Assembly: GCA_030432975.1 (NCBI GenBank)
Contig: JAUILS010000010.1
Coordinates: 1-33,559 of the forward strand
Length of the DNA: 33,559 nucleotides
DNA from: Actinomycetes bacterium
Lineage (GTDB): Bacteria; Actinomycetota; Actinomycetes; Propionibacteriales; Nocardioidaceae
Direction: 5' to 3'
In this document: piece after piece, positions 8,572 through 16,883 of the stretch
How the letters are laid out: each line of letters begins with the position of its first letter
Position numbering within the stretch: position 1 is the first letter of the stretch
Made by a program: the position numbers and the translations under genes
The notes under the pieces: generated by a model
Database searches by the model: none
Told to the model about the DNA's origin: nothing
The model's input: only the letters and a program-made list of their open reading frames with translations

Positions 8572-10266
8572 TCACTCCAGGCGAGTCTCCTCCAGAGCGG
8601 CCACCTGCGTCACCAGCCGTTCCGTGTCCTCGGGCGTCCACCCCGGCGGCGGCAGGATGACCGCCCAGGCGCGGGCCGGCTCCTGGCCGAACTGGTGTCC
8701 CTCACCGGCGGGCACCGCGTTGGCGACGGCCTGGTCGGCGGCGAGCTGCAGCATCGTGACCACCGGCACCCAGCGCGTCGCATCGCTGACCCCGCGCCCT
8801 CGCGGCTCGGAGAGCCAATCGGGCTTCTCGAGCGCCAGCGACCAGTCCCACCAGGTGATGGGGTCGTTGGGGTGCTGGAGGTAGCCCACCCGAGGCGCCT
8901 CCCAGGCACCCTGCGCGCCCCAGTCGTCGGGCCGGTCGGCGAACCGGATGGTCTGGCCGCCCTCGTAGACCGGGAGCACCTCCGGCGTCCCCGGGTCGCG
9001 TTCGGCGGTGAAGCGCGTCCACAGCCGGTTGTTGTTCGGCGGGCCCACGAAGAGGGCGCCGTCGGTGCGGTTGGCAAGGTCCTGGGCGCCGCTGAAGGCC
9101 GCCTCGCCACCGAACGTCCCGAGGCTCTCCCCGCTGACCACGAGGAGGGGCCGTTCCTCGGGTGACAGCGCGCTCCAGCGCGCATAGACCGCGTCGAAGA
9201 GCAGGCGACCCGCGTCCTGGGCCCGGTCGCCGTCGACGAGGAACGACATCCAGCTGGGGAGATAGGAGTACTGCATGCTCACCGTCGCCGTGTCGCCGGA
9301 CCAGAGGTACTCCAGCGCCTGCGCCTGGTTCTCGTTGACCCACCCGCGCCCGGTGCCGGTGACGACGTTGAGCACCGCGCGGTCGAAGCCGCCGGTGCGG
9401 TCGAGCTCGTCGACCGCCCGCTCCGCCTGCGCGGCCAGGTCGTCCACGTCGAGACCGGTCGACGCGCCGACGTAGGCCCGCACCGGCTGACGGGCCTCCC
9501 TGCCGGTGAAGGCGGCGATGTCGTCGGCGGTCGGGGTGTTGGCGACGAAGACCCGGCCCTGTCGCCCCAGGGACGCCCAGCTCACCGCCGACGCCGGTCC
9601 GGCGGAGACCGCGTCGCTCGTGGGTGGAGCGGTGTCGGCGGCGTACTCGTCGTTCACCGCCAGGAACGCCGCATCCAGCGCCCCGACGGCCCGCGAGCTG
9701 AGCGGTCCGGTGACCACCGCCCAGACCAGCCACGTCACCAGCAGGCCTCCGGCAACCAGGGCGACCCGCTCCGGAAGCACCCGGCCGATCTGACGCGCGG
9801 CCCAGCGTCCCGCCGCCTTGAGAGCGCGCGCCGCCAGCACCAGCAGGACGAAGACCACCGTCGTGAGGACCACCATCAGCAGGTCTGCGCCGAGACCGTC
9901 GCGGTCGACCCCGACCGCGTCCCGCAGCGCGTCGTCCCACCGGTGCGACAGGATCAGCATCACGGCGGTGCCGACCACCCCGACCGCTCCGACGACCTGC
10001 CACGTACGCCGTCGCGCCGGACCGACGAGCCGGACGCCGCTGCTCCGCAGCATCCAGCCCGCGAGCGCACCGGCCGCGTAGCCGAGCGCCGCCGAGACCG
10101 CCGACACCAGCGCCTGGAAGACCGGCCCCAGCGGCAGCAGCGACGGCGTGAGCGACGCCCACAGCATCAGGAAGGCCCCGACCGTCGGCGCCAGAGGAGC
10201 CCGGAGCTGGCGGGCCGGCCACCCGCGCGGACGATGCCCGACCGCAGCGCGCGACGACTCAGCCAC
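8572..10266 (-). CDS. Membrane-anchored alpha/beta hydrolase (PF10081-type)
   Basis: Predicted integral-membrane serine hydrolase, 564 residues from the GTG at 10266. The N-terminal half has about four to five hydrophobic segments ([89 protein letters not shown]). The C-terminal half is the catalytic domain, with the nucleophile elbow GESLG inside [31 protein letters not shown] and the late His in GEGHQFG. The segment [37 protein letters not shown] is typical of this actinobacterial family. Substrate unknown; a lipid or cell-envelope ester is possible. The GTG start was chosen because an upstream ATG would run into the divergent gene at 10322 and give a poor N-terminus. Possibly co-transcribed with menB. 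Confidence 0.85.
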   Translation of the reverse strand: MAESSRAAVGHRPRGWPARQLRAPLAPTVGAFLMLWASLTPSLLPLGPVFQALVSAVSAALGYAAGALAGWMLRSSGVRLVGPARRRTWQVVGAVGVVGTAVMLILSHRWDDALRDAVGVDRDGLGADLLMVVLTTVVFVLLVLAARALKAAGRWAARQIGRVLPERVALVAGGLLVTWLVWAVVTGPLSSRAVGALDAAFLAVNDEYAADTAPPTSDAVSAGPASAVSWASLGRQGRVFVANTPTADDIAAFTGREARQPVRAYVGASTGLDVDDLAAQAERAVDELDRTGGFDRAVLNVVTGTGRGWVNENQAQALEYLWSGDTATVSMQYSYLPSWMSFLVDGDRAQDAGRLLFDAVYARWSALSPEERPLLVVSGESLGTFGGEAAFSGAQDLANRTDGALFVGPPNNNRLWTRFTAERDPGTPEVLPVYEGGQTIRFADRPDDWGAQGAWEAPRVGYLQHPNDPITWWDWSLALEKPDWLSEPRGRGVSDATRWVPVVTMLQLAADQAVANAVPAGEGHQFGQEPARAWAVILPPPGWTPEDTERLVTQVAALEETRLE

Positions 10267-10309
10267 GACGCCGATTCTCGCACCGTGGGTGGCGACGTCC
10301 GGGACCCGG

Positions 10310-10321
10310 TAGGTTGCGGCC
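10310..10321 (+). promoter_or_regulatory. Predicted leaderless -10 box for the holin/phosphodiesterase gene
   Basis: TAGGTT (10310-10315) is followed by six bases and the ATG at 10322, giving the same leaderless geometry as at icmF. No purine-rich ribosome-binding site precedes the ATG. A -35 box is not evident in the 55-base divergent region. Confidence 0.35.
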
Positions 10322-12421
10322 ATGAGTGCCGCGCCACCCCGTCGGTGGTTCAGCTTCCGCCCCGGGGACGTCCTGCGCGCCGTGCTGGGTCTGGTCGGCG
10401 CCGCGCTGGGCCTGCTGGTCGCGTCGTGGCTGGTGCCGAGCTTCGTCATCGACGGCCCCGTGCAGGCCTTCGTGGTCGCGGTCAACGTCGCGGTCTGGGG
10501 CTTCCTCCTGCGCCCGGTGCTGGTGCGGCTGTCGGTCTTCTTCGGCTGGGCCGGCGCGGCGTTCGTCGGTCTGTTCGGGCAGGCCACCATCATCTGGCTC
10601 GCGACCCTCGACGTCGAGGACACCCGCGTCTCGAGCATTCTCGGTGCGGTCCTGGCCTCCTGGATCGTGGCCGCGGTCAGCATGGCCTTCTCGTGGATCG
10701 CGACCGCCGGCACCGAGGACGCCGCGACCGCCAAGCTGCTTCGTCAGGCGCGCCGCCGCCCGGCCACCGTGGCGGACCCCGACGTCCCGGGGATCGTGTT
10801 CGTCCAGATGGACGGCGTGCCGTTCCCGGTGCTCGACTGGAGCGTCCGCGCCGGCAACCTGCCGACGCTCTGCCGCTGGATCCGCGACGGGAGCCACCAC
10901 ATGGCGGAGTGGCGGCCGAAGCTCCCGGCCACCACGCCCGCCAGCCAGATGGGCATCCTGCACGGATCCATCGAGGGCATCCCGGCGTTCCGCTGGGTCG
11001 ACCGGGCCGAGGGCAAGGTCTACGTCGCCAACAAGCCGGCCGACGCGGCCCTCATCGAGGCCGCCCACTCCGACGGCACGGGGCTGCTCGCCGACGACGG
11101 CGTCTCCGTCAGCAACCTGTTCACCGGCGACGCCCCCACGGCGTACGCCACCATGAGCGCGGTCCAGCGCACCCAGGAGACGAAGGAGACCCGGCTCACC
11201 CTGGCCAGCTTCCTGGCCAGTCCCAACGGCCTCGCCCGGGCGATCCCCCGGATGACGGGCGAGGTGGTGCGCGAGCGGTTCCAGTCGCGGCGGGCGATCC
11301 GCCGCGACGTCCGTCCCCGCGTGCACCGCGGCTGGGGCTTCGTCGGCGAGCGCGCCGCGCTCACCGGAGTGCTGCGCGACCTCAACACCAACCTGGTCGC
11401 CTCGGCCATGCTCAAGGGTCGCCGCTCGATCTACGTCGACTACGTCGACTACGACGCCATCGCCCACCACGCCGGGATGCTCCGCCCCGAGTCGCTGGAG
11501 GCGCTCGTCGCGATCGACGAGGTCCTGGCGCGGCTGGAGAAGGTCGCCGAGGTGAGCCCCCGCCCCTACCACCTGGTGGTGCTGAGCGACCACGGTCAGT
11601 CGCAGGGGGCGATCTTCGCCGAGAGGTACGGCGAGGACCTGGCCGCGGTCGTGTCGCGGCTGGCCGCCGCCGACGCCGTCGACGCGAGCCTCAACGCCGA
11701 GGGCGCGGGGGCGCTGCACTCGGTCCTGGCCTCGTCCAGCAGCGGCGACACGGTCCTCGGCCGCGCCCTCGCCCGCACGACCGACACCATGGCTGAGCAC
11801 ACGTTCGCCGACAGCGACCAGGCCGCCGCGACGGAGGAGTCCGCCCGCGGCGAGGGGGACGACGAGCGCTTCCTCGTCTTCGGTTCCGGCAACCTCGGGC
11901 TGGTCTACGTCGCCGGCGAGTCCCACCGTCTCGTGCTCCAGGAGCTGAGCGACCGCTTCCCGGAGCTGGTTCCCGGCCTGGTGGCGCATCCCGGCGTGGG
12001 CTTCGTGGTGGTGGACACCGAGGAGCACGGGCCGGTCGTGCTGGGCAGGGGCGGTGAGCACCGGGTCCGCGACGGCGTGGTCACCGGCGAGGATCCGCTG
12101 GCGCCGTACGGCGACCACGCGGCCGAGTTCGTGCTCCGGGCCGCCACCATGCCCGAGGCCCCGGACATCTACGTCAACAGCATCATCGACGAGATGGGCG
12201 AGGTGGCGGCGTTCGAGGGCCTGGTCAGCTGCCACGGCGGGCTGGGCGGGTGGCAGGACCGGGCGATGATCGTCTGGCCGGACGCCCTGCCGGGGCCGGC
12301 CGAGATGGTCGTGGGCGCCGACGCGCTGCACCACCTCCTGGTCGACTGGCTGGAGCACCTCGGCCATCGCCAGGACCTGGCCCGGCGCGGCCGGGCACCG
12401 GTCGCCGAGCCGCAGCCCTGA
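10322..12421 (+). CDS. Holin-like membrane domain fused to type I phosphodiesterase/alkaline phosphatase-like domain
   Basis: 699 residues. The first 135 or so form four hydrophobic helices in the pattern of the phage_holin_4_2 membrane family (VLRAVLGLVGAALGLLVASWLVPSF, AFVVAVNVAVWGFLL, FGWAGAAFVGLFGQATIIWLA, ILGAVLASWIVAAVSMAF). This family is widespread in non-phage Actinobacteria, so it does not imply a prophage. The rest resembles metal-dependent phosphodiesterases and nucleotide pyrophosphatases. It has the metal Asp in VQMDGVPFPVL, a Thr nucleophile candidate in PATTPASQMGILHG, VDYVDYDAIAHHAG, metal ligands in VLSDHGQSQG and a late His in VSCHGGLGGWQD. Substrate unknown; an envelope or lipid phosphodiester is plausible. 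It is divergent from the membrane hydrolase, hinting at a shared envelope role. Confidence 0.85.
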   Translation: MSAAPPRRWFSFRPGDVLRAVLGLVGAALGLLVASWLVPSFVIDGPVQAFVVAVNVAVWGFLLRPVLVRLSVFFGWAGAAFVGLFGQATIIWLATLDVEDTRVSSILGAVLASWIVAAVSMAFSWIATAGTEDAATAKLLRQARRRPATVADPDVPGIVFVQMDGVPFPVLDWSVRAGNLPTLCRWIRDGSHHMAEWRPKLPATTPASQMGILHGSIEGIPAFRWVDRAEGKVYVANKPADAALIEAAHSDGTGLLADDGVSVSNLFTGDAPTAYATMSAVQRTQETKETRLTLASFLASPNGLARAIPRMTGEVVRERFQSRRAIRRDVRPRVHRGWGFVGERAALTGVLRDLNTNLVASAMLKGRRSIYVDYVDYDAIAHHAGMLRPESLEALVAIDEVLARLEKVAEVSPRPYHLVVLSDHGQSQGAIFAERYGEDLAAVVSRLAAADAVDASLNAEGAGALHSVLASSSSGDTVLGRALARTTDTMAEHTFADSDQAAATEESARGEGDDERFLVFGSGNLGLVYVAGESHRLVLQELSDRFPELVPGLVAHPGVGFVVVDTEEHGPVVLGRGGEHRVRDGVVTGEDPLAPYGDHAAEFVLRAATMPEAPDIYVNSIIDEMGEVAAFEGLVSCHGGLGGWQDRAMIVWPDALPGPAEMVVGADALHHLLVDWLEHLGHRQDLARRGRAPVAEPQP

Positions 12422-12426
12422 GACGA

Positions 12427-12458
12427 CGAAGGGCGGGCCCAGCGGGGCCCGCCCTTCG
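12427..12458. terminator. Strong bidirectional terminator hairpin
   Basis: A perfect 14-bp stem, CGAAGGGCGGGCCC (12427-12440) and its complement (12445-12458), around the loop AGCG. It sits 6 bases after the stop of the phosphodiesterase gene and 7 bases beyond the 3' end of the minus-strand tRNA-Tyr, so it can end both transcripts. There is no long U-tract, as is usual in high-GC Actinobacteria. Confidence 0.8.
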
Positions 12459-12464
12459 CTCGCG

Positions 12465-12546
12465 TGGCAGGTGAAGGATTCGAACCTTCGAAGGCAAAGC
12501 CGACGGATTTACAGTCCGCTCCCATTGGCCGCTCGGGCAACCTGCC
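12465..12546 (-). tRNA. tRNA-Tyr (anticodon GUA)
   Basis: The minus strand folds as a long-variable-arm tRNA. Acceptor strands are GGCAGGT and ACCTGCC with discriminator A; the anticodon stem GCGGA/TCCGT holds loop CTGTAAA with anticodon GTA at 12512-12510. The T arm is GAAGG-TTCGAAT-CCTTC, and an extra arm of about 13 bases precedes it. Tyr is the only amino acid read by GUA, and a class II variable arm is expected for bacterial tRNA-Tyr. CCA is not encoded. It is divergent from yajQ. Confidence 0.96.
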
Positions 12547-12669
12547 TCGCGCCTCCCCGGGTTTGAGCCCAGGGGAGCAAGAAGAAAGAATAGCGGAGCC
12601 CGCTCGCCTGACGAAAACCGCAGGCAGCCCCGCAGCACCCGCACCACGGCATCCAGGAAGGCGCCCATC

Positions 12670-13161
12670 ATGGCCGACTCGTCGTTCGACATCGTCAGCA
12701 AGATCGACCGTCAGGAGGTCGACAACGCCCTCGGACAGACCGCCCGTGAGGTGGCCACCCGCTTCGACTTCAAGGGCACCGGCGCCTCCATCGAGTGGCA
12801 GGGCGAGCAGGCCATCGAGATCACGGCCTCGGCCGACGACCGCGCCCGCGCGGTTCTCGACGTCTTCCAGCAGAAGCTCATCAAGCGCGGCCAGAGCCTG
12901 AAGATCCTGGACGCCGGCGAGCCGCGCCAGTCCGGCCAGCAGTCCAAGATCGGCATCGCCCTCAAGGAGGGCATCAGCTCCGAGAACGCGAAGAAGATCT
13001 CCAAGCTGATCCGCGACGAGGGCCCCAAGGGCGTGAAGGCCCAGATCCAGGGCGACGAGCTGCGCGTGTCGAGCAAGAAGCGCGACGACCTGCAGGCCGT
13101 GATCGCTCTGGTCAAGGCCCAGGACTACGACTTCGCGGTGCAGTTCACCAACTACCGCTGA
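12670..13161 (+). CDS. yajQ: YajQ family nucleotide-binding protein
   Basis: 163 residues, the full length of the UPF0234/YajQ family, small cytosolic proteins with two ferredoxin-like domains. Some homologues bind cyclic di-GMP and act with transcription regulators. Family blocks seen are [17 protein letters not shown] at the N-terminus, [40 protein letters not shown]-like [55 protein letters not shown], and the FAVQFTNYR end. AGGAAGG lies about 10 bases before the ATG. It is convergent with the toxin gene to its right and divergent from tRNA-Tyr. Whether it binds a cyclic dinucleotide here is inference. Confidence 0.95.
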   Translation: MADSSFDIVSKIDRQEVDNALGQTAREVATRFDFKGTGASIEWQGEQAIEITASADDRARAVLDVFQQKLIKRGQSLKILDAGEPRQSGQQSKIGIALKEGISSENAKKISKLIRDEGPKGVKAQIQGDELRVSSKKRDDLQAVIALVKAQDYDFAVQFTNYR

Positions 13162-13205
13162 CTCGCTGCGTTCGCGCAGGTCATGGCGTTCGCCGCACCA
13201 AGGGC

Positions 13206-13235
13206 GACCGCGTGTAGCACGACCGCGTGTAGCAC
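13206..13235. repeat. Tandem duplication of a 15-bp unit
   Basis: GACCGCGTGTAGCAC occurs twice in direct succession with no mismatch (13206-13220 and 13221-13235), filling the space between yajQ and the toxin stop codon. The cause is probably replication slippage. No function is apparent. Confidence 0.9.
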
Positions 13236-13236
13236 G

Positions 13237-13539
13237 TCAGGGCAGCTGCCGCTCAGGGTCGCGCGCGTGGTGCAGAACGCGGAGCACGATCACCGCCTCG
13301 TCCGTGTCCCGATAGAACACGCCGTAGGGGAACCGTCTGATACGGGCGCGGCGGAGCCCTGGGAACCCGTCGACCGGGGGTGCGCCATGCGGGAAGATCC
13401 TGATCCGCTCCACGACCACATCGAAGGCAGCTGCGAAGTCGTCGCTCAGCGTGGGGTCGATCGCCGAGTAGTGGTCGCGTGCTCGGCGCAGGTCATCGAC
13501 CGCGTGCTCGCCGAGCACGATCCTCACGCCGTCGGCCAC
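13237..13539 (-). CDS. RelE/ParE-family toxin
   Basis: 100 residues, of typical size for the ParE/RelE fold. The order is an N-terminal helix pair (EHAVDDLRRARDHYSAIDPTLSDDFAAAFDVVVERIRIFP), then the beta sheet with RRARIRRFPYGVFYRDTDEAVIVLRVLHHARDPERQLP. The FPYGVFYR segment and the closing VLHHARDP are characteristic of ParE-like toxins; many of these act on DNA gyrase, and RelE relatives cut mRNA. The start overlaps the last 16 bases of the antitoxin gene, so the two are co-translated with the antitoxin first. The actual target cannot be told from the sequence. Confidence 0.88.
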   Translation of the reverse strand: MADGVRIVLGEHAVDDLRRARDHYSAIDPTLSDDFAAAFDVVVERIRIFPHGAPPVDGFPGLRRARIRRFPYGVFYRDTDEAVIVLRVLHHARDPERQLP

Positions 13540-13778
13540 AGCTCACTGCGGACGTCCGTCCACTCGCGCAGTGCGCCCGGGTGCTCGTCGACTGCTTCAA
13601 GAGCTTCGATGAGGCGTCGCCGCTCGTCCTCGGTCGGGGTGTAGACCGCCTCGCCGAAGTGGGTGCGCAGCGCCTCCTGGATCACCTCCGAGCGGGAGCG
13701 GTGCTCCACCGCCCGCGCGCGCTCGACCAGCTCGTACAACTCCTCCGGGAGCGTCACCGCGACCTTCCGAACGGCCAT
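13524..13778 (-). CDS. Ribbon-helix-helix antitoxin
   Basis: 84 residues. The N-terminal ribbon MAVRKVAVTLPEELYELVERARAVEHRSRSEVIQEALRTHF is a standard ribbon-helix-helix DNA-binding fold (strand KVAVTLP, then two helices with SRSEVIQEAL). The acidic C-terminal tail DERRRLIEALEAVDEHPGALREWTDVRSELWP is the toxin-wrapping part. The ATG at 13778 is preceded on the minus strand by GAGGAGG at good distance, which decides the start; an upstream in-frame extension into the P-type ATPase region is rejected. It overlaps the toxin gene by 16 bases. It probably represses its own promoter at the palindrome at 13792-13810. Confidence 0.88.
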   Translation of the reverse strand: MAVRKVAVTLPEELYELVERARAVEHRSRSEVIQEALRTHFGEAVYTPTEDERRRLIEALEAVDEHPGALREWTDVRSELWPTA

Positions 13779-13791
13779 ACCAACCTCCTCG

Positions 13792-13810
13792 GGTATGAGG
13801 GAATCATACC
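13792..13810 (-). promoter_or_regulatory. Toxin-antitoxin operator and promoter
   Basis: GGTATGA (13792-13798) and TCATACC (13804-13810) form a perfect inverted repeat with a 5-base spacer, 13 bases upstream of the antitoxin ATG. On the minus strand the promoter-distal arm contains TATGAT, a near-consensus -10 box. Binding of the RHH antitoxin here would shut off the promoter, as in related modules. Confidence 0.65.
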
Positions 13811-13857
13811 GCGGGTCAGCGTGCCAGCGGGTGCGGGACGGCTCCGGTCGGCGGTGC

Positions 13858-16653
13858 TCAGTCCGACCCGCCGACGGCCCGCGCCGAGGCGGGAGCCGTG
13901 GCGGCCCCGACGTCGAGCCGGGCACCGTCCGAGACCGCGCGCGACCGGCGCACCCCCTTGCTCGCCTCGATGGTGAGCGGGAGCAGCAGCGCGAGCGCGA
14001 TGGACGCCAGCCACTGGGCACCGGTGAGCGAGACGGTGAAGAGCGCCTCCTGGAGCAGGGGCAGCTGGGTGGCCAGGACCAGGATGCCGACCGGGACCAG
14101 CCCGATCGCCACGGCCTTGAGCACAGGAGCGGCGAGACCGGTGGTGGGGTCACGCCGGTTGGTCAGCGCGTTGAAGACGGTGCCCAGGCCCATCACCACG
14201 AAGGTCATCGTCATCGCGGCGCTGGGGGTCTCCGTGCTGGGCTCGTCGGGTCCGGCGACCAGCGGGACCAGTGAGGCGGCGAAGAGCACGGCGGCGTACA
14301 GCAGCCAGGAGAGGATGGCGCCGCGGTTGGTGATCGGCACCTGTGGGTCGCGCGGCGGCCGCTCCATGATCTGCGGGTCCCCCGGGTCGACCGCGATGAT
14401 CACGACCCCTGCCGCCGTGAAGAAGAAGAGCAGGAACAGGACCATCGACGGGGTCAGCGCGATGCCGTCGTTGATGTCGAACACCGTGGCGGTGACGAAC
14501 AGGAGGACCAGCGAGAGCAGCTGGGTCATCTGGTAGCGCACGTAGGCGACGACCTTGTCATAGACCCGCCGGCCGAGCTCGACAGCGTGCACGAGCGTCC
14601 CGAAGTTGTCGTCGGTGAGGATCATCCGGCCGGCCTGCTTGGTGACCTCGCTCCCGCTGCCCATCGCGACCCCGATGTCGGCCTGCTTGAGGGCCGCGGC
14701 GTCGTTGACCGCGTCACCGGTCATCGCCACCACCAGGCCCGTCTCCTGCATCACGCGTGCGAGGCGCAGCTTGTCCTCGGGGGTCACCCGGCCGAAGACG
14801 TGCAGCTGGGGAAGCCGCTCCCGGAGCTCCTCGTCGGTGAGCGCGACGAGCTCGGTGCCGCTGATCGCGCCCGGCCCGAGCCCGAGGTCGGCGCCGATCG
14901 CTTTGGCCGTGACCGCGTGGTCGCCGGTGATCATCCGGACGTCGATGCCGGCACGATGGGCGATCCGCACGGCCTCCTTCGACGACGGGCGCAACGGGTC
15001 GATGATGCCGACCATGCCCACGAAGACCAGCTCGTCGGTCAGCGACATCGGGTCCTCGGCCATCTGCTCGAGGTGCTGCTCGTCGAGGACGCGGTAGGCG
15101 AAGGCGAGCACCCGCAGCCCGCGCTCACCCATCTCCGCGTTGGCGGCCTCGACGTCGGCCCGGACGTCCTCCATCGGCACCGGCTCGGCACGCAGCGGAC
15201 CGCCGGAGCGGGAGCAGCGGGCGAGCACGACGTCCGGCCCGCCCTTGACCAGCTCGATGACCCGCTCGACGCCGTCGAGCTCGATCCGGTGGAAGGTCGC
15301 CATGAACTTGTACTCGGAGTCGAACGGCACCTCGGCGAGCCGAGGGTATGCGCGGCGGGTCTCCTCGGCGCTCACGCCGAGCTTGGCCGCCAAGACCACC
15401 AGCGCCGCCTCGGTGGGGTCCCCGATGACCGAGCCGTCGTCGCCGACGGTCGCGTCGCTGTCGAGCACCAGACCGAGGGCCAACCGCGAGAAGTCGGGCA
15501 CCGCGGCGCCCGCCACGCCGAGGATCGCCCCGCTCTTGCGGTAGCCCTCCCCCTCGACCTCGAACCACGACCCGTTCGTGTAGACGGTCGACACCATCAT
15601 CTCGTTGAGGGTCAGCGTGCCGGTCTTGTCGGAGTTGATGGCGCTCGTGGCACCGAGGGTCTCGACGTCGGTGAGGTTCTTGACCACCGCCTTCGCCTCG
15701 GCGAGCTGCTTGGCACCCATCGACAGCAGCCCGGAGACGAACGCCGGCAGGCCGGTGGGGATCGCGGAGATCGCCATGGCCGTGCCGAGCAGGAGCAAGT
15801 CCTTCGCGTCCGTGCCGCGCGCATAGCCCACGACGACGATCAGCGCGACCGCTCCCCAGGCGATGATGCCGAGCACCTTGGTCAGGCCGTCGAGCTCTCG
15901 CTGCAGCGGGGACCTGCTCCGCGTCACCTGGGTGAGCATGGTGGCGATCCGGCCCATCTGGGTCGCCATGCCCGTCTCCGTGACGACCACGGTGGCCGTG
16001 CCCCGGGTGACCGAGGTGTTCTGAAACAGCATGTTGGAGCGGTCGCCGAGCGCGACGTCGCCCTCGGGGAGGGCACCCGCGTCCTTGGCGACCGGCGCGC
16101 TCTCGCCGGTGAGCGCCGCCTCCTGGGTCTCCACCGTGGCCGACCGCACGATCCGGCCGTCGGCGGGGACGATGTCGCCCGCCTCGAGCATCACGACATC
16201 ACCGGGGACCAGGTCCGCGGCGGGGATGAGCGACACGGTCCCCTCACGCAGCACCCTGGCCTGGGGGACCTGCATGCTCGACAGCGCGTCGACGCTCTCG
16301 CGGGCCTTGAGCTCCTGCCGCGAGCCCAGGAAGACGTTGAAGGCGACGAGAAGCCCCACGATGATCCCGGTCGACACCTCGCCGATCAGCAGGCTGACCA
16401 CGGTGACGGCGATCAGCATGAGGTTCATCGGGTCGCGGAGCTGCGCGGCGGCCACCGCCCACACCGACGGCGGCTTCTCGCTGGTGATCTCGTTGGGCCC
16501 GTAGCGCTCCCGGCGCTGTCCGGCCTCCTGGGCGCTCAGCCCGTGCGAGAGGTCGGAGGACAGGGCCGCGACCACGGCCTCCGCCGGCCGCGAGTACCAC
16601 TCCTCGCCGGACTCGGGCGGGCTGGCGGGCATCGCCTGGATGTTGTCGCTCAT
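13858..16653 (-). CDS. Cation-type P-type ATPase with altered transport site
   Basis: 931 residues from the ATG at 16653, which has AGGAAGGA at good distance; an in-frame ATG 20 codons earlier has no such site. Domain order as in P2-type pumps: N-terminal cation_ATPase_N (about 19-85), M1-M2, actuator with TGES at 182-185, M3-M4, phosphorylation site SDKTGTLT (Asp342), nucleotide domain, hinge TGDAVNDAAALKQADIGVAMG, then M5-M10. The catalytic machinery is intact, but the family PEGLP in M4 reads PTGLP (299-303). M5 reads YQMTQLLSLVLLF and M6 reads VLFLLFFFTAAGVV, lacking the Asn, Glu and Asp that bind Ca2+ or Mg2+ in SERCA-like pumps. The hinge has Ala for the second Gly of TGDGVNDAP. The ion carried is therefore unknown. 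It is divergent from the SulP gene across 230 bases. Confidence 0.9.
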   Translation of the reverse strand: MSDNIQAMPASPPESGEEWYSRPAEAVVAALSSDLSHGLSAQEAGQRRERYGPNEITSEKPPSVWAVAAAQLRDPMNLMLIAVTVVSLLIGEVSTGIIVGLLVAFNVFLGSRQELKARESVDALSSMQVPQARVLREGTVSLIPAADLVPGDVVMLEAGDIVPADGRIVRSATVETQEAALTGESAPVAKDAGALPEGDVALGDRSNMLFQNTSVTRGTATVVVTETGMATQMGRIATMLTQVTRSRSPLQRELDGLTKVLGIIAWGAVALIVVVGYARGTDAKDLLLLGTAMAISAIPTGLPAFVSGLLSMGAKQLAEAKAVVKNLTDVETLGATSAINSDKTGTLTLNEMMVSTVYTNGSWFEVEGEGYRKSGAILGVAGAAVPDFSRLALGLVLDSDATVGDDGSVIGDPTEAALVVLAAKLGVSAEETRRAYPRLAEVPFDSEYKFMATFHRIELDGVERVIELVKGGPDVVLARCSRSGGPLRAEPVPMEDVRADVEAANAEMGERGLRVLAFAYRVLDEQHLEQMAEDPMSLTDELVFVGMVGIIDPLRPSSKEAVRIAHRAGIDVRMITGDHAVTAKAIGADLGLGPGAISGTELVALTDEELRERLPQLHVFGRVTPEDKLRLARVMQETGLVVAMTGDAVNDAAALKQADIGVAMGSGSEVTKQAGRMILTDDNFGTLVHAVELGRRVYDKVVAYVRYQMTQLLSLVLLFVTATVFDINDGIALTPSMVLFLLFFFTAAGVVIIAVDPGDPQIMERPPRDPQVPITNRGAILSWLLYAAVLFAASLVPLVAGPDEPSTETPSAAMTMTFVVMGLGTVFNALTNRRDPTTGLAAPVLKAVAIGLVPVGILVLATQLPLLQEALFTVSLTGAQWLASIALALLLPLTIEASKGVRRSRAVSDGARLDVGAATAPASARAVGGSD

Positions 16654-16883
16654 CGGGCGTCCTTCCTCGTGGGCCATGCCGGGATGCTGCGGGCCGGGGG
16701 CCGCTGGCCACAACGCCGCCGACCCCCTCCTTGGCCTACCACGTCACCGGGTCGACGGTCACCTGTCGACGCCGGCCGCGAGACGGCCCTCTCCCGTTGA
16801 CATCGCGAATATCGTCGAGAGGTCGCGAGTCGACGGACGGCTCGCCGGGCGGCGGAGCGGCAGATGCACGGTGGGGACCCACG

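Noticed and set aside
10322..10740. Phage remnant suggested by the holin-like domain
   Set aside because: The phage_holin_4_2 family is common in bacterial chromosomes outside prophages, and no other phage gene is nearby.
12465..12546. tRNA-Tyr as an integration site for a genomic island
   Set aside because: No integrase gene and no duplicated tRNA 3' end were seen; a strong terminator and yajQ flank it directly.
16751..16770. Paired GTCGAC hexamers as an operator in the P-ATPase/SulP divergent region
   Set aside because: GTCGAC is frequent in this genome's composition and the 8-base spacer shows no further symmetry.
16797..16802. TTGACA as the -35 box of the SulP promoter
   Set aside because: No acceptable -10 hexamer lies 16-18 bases downstream.
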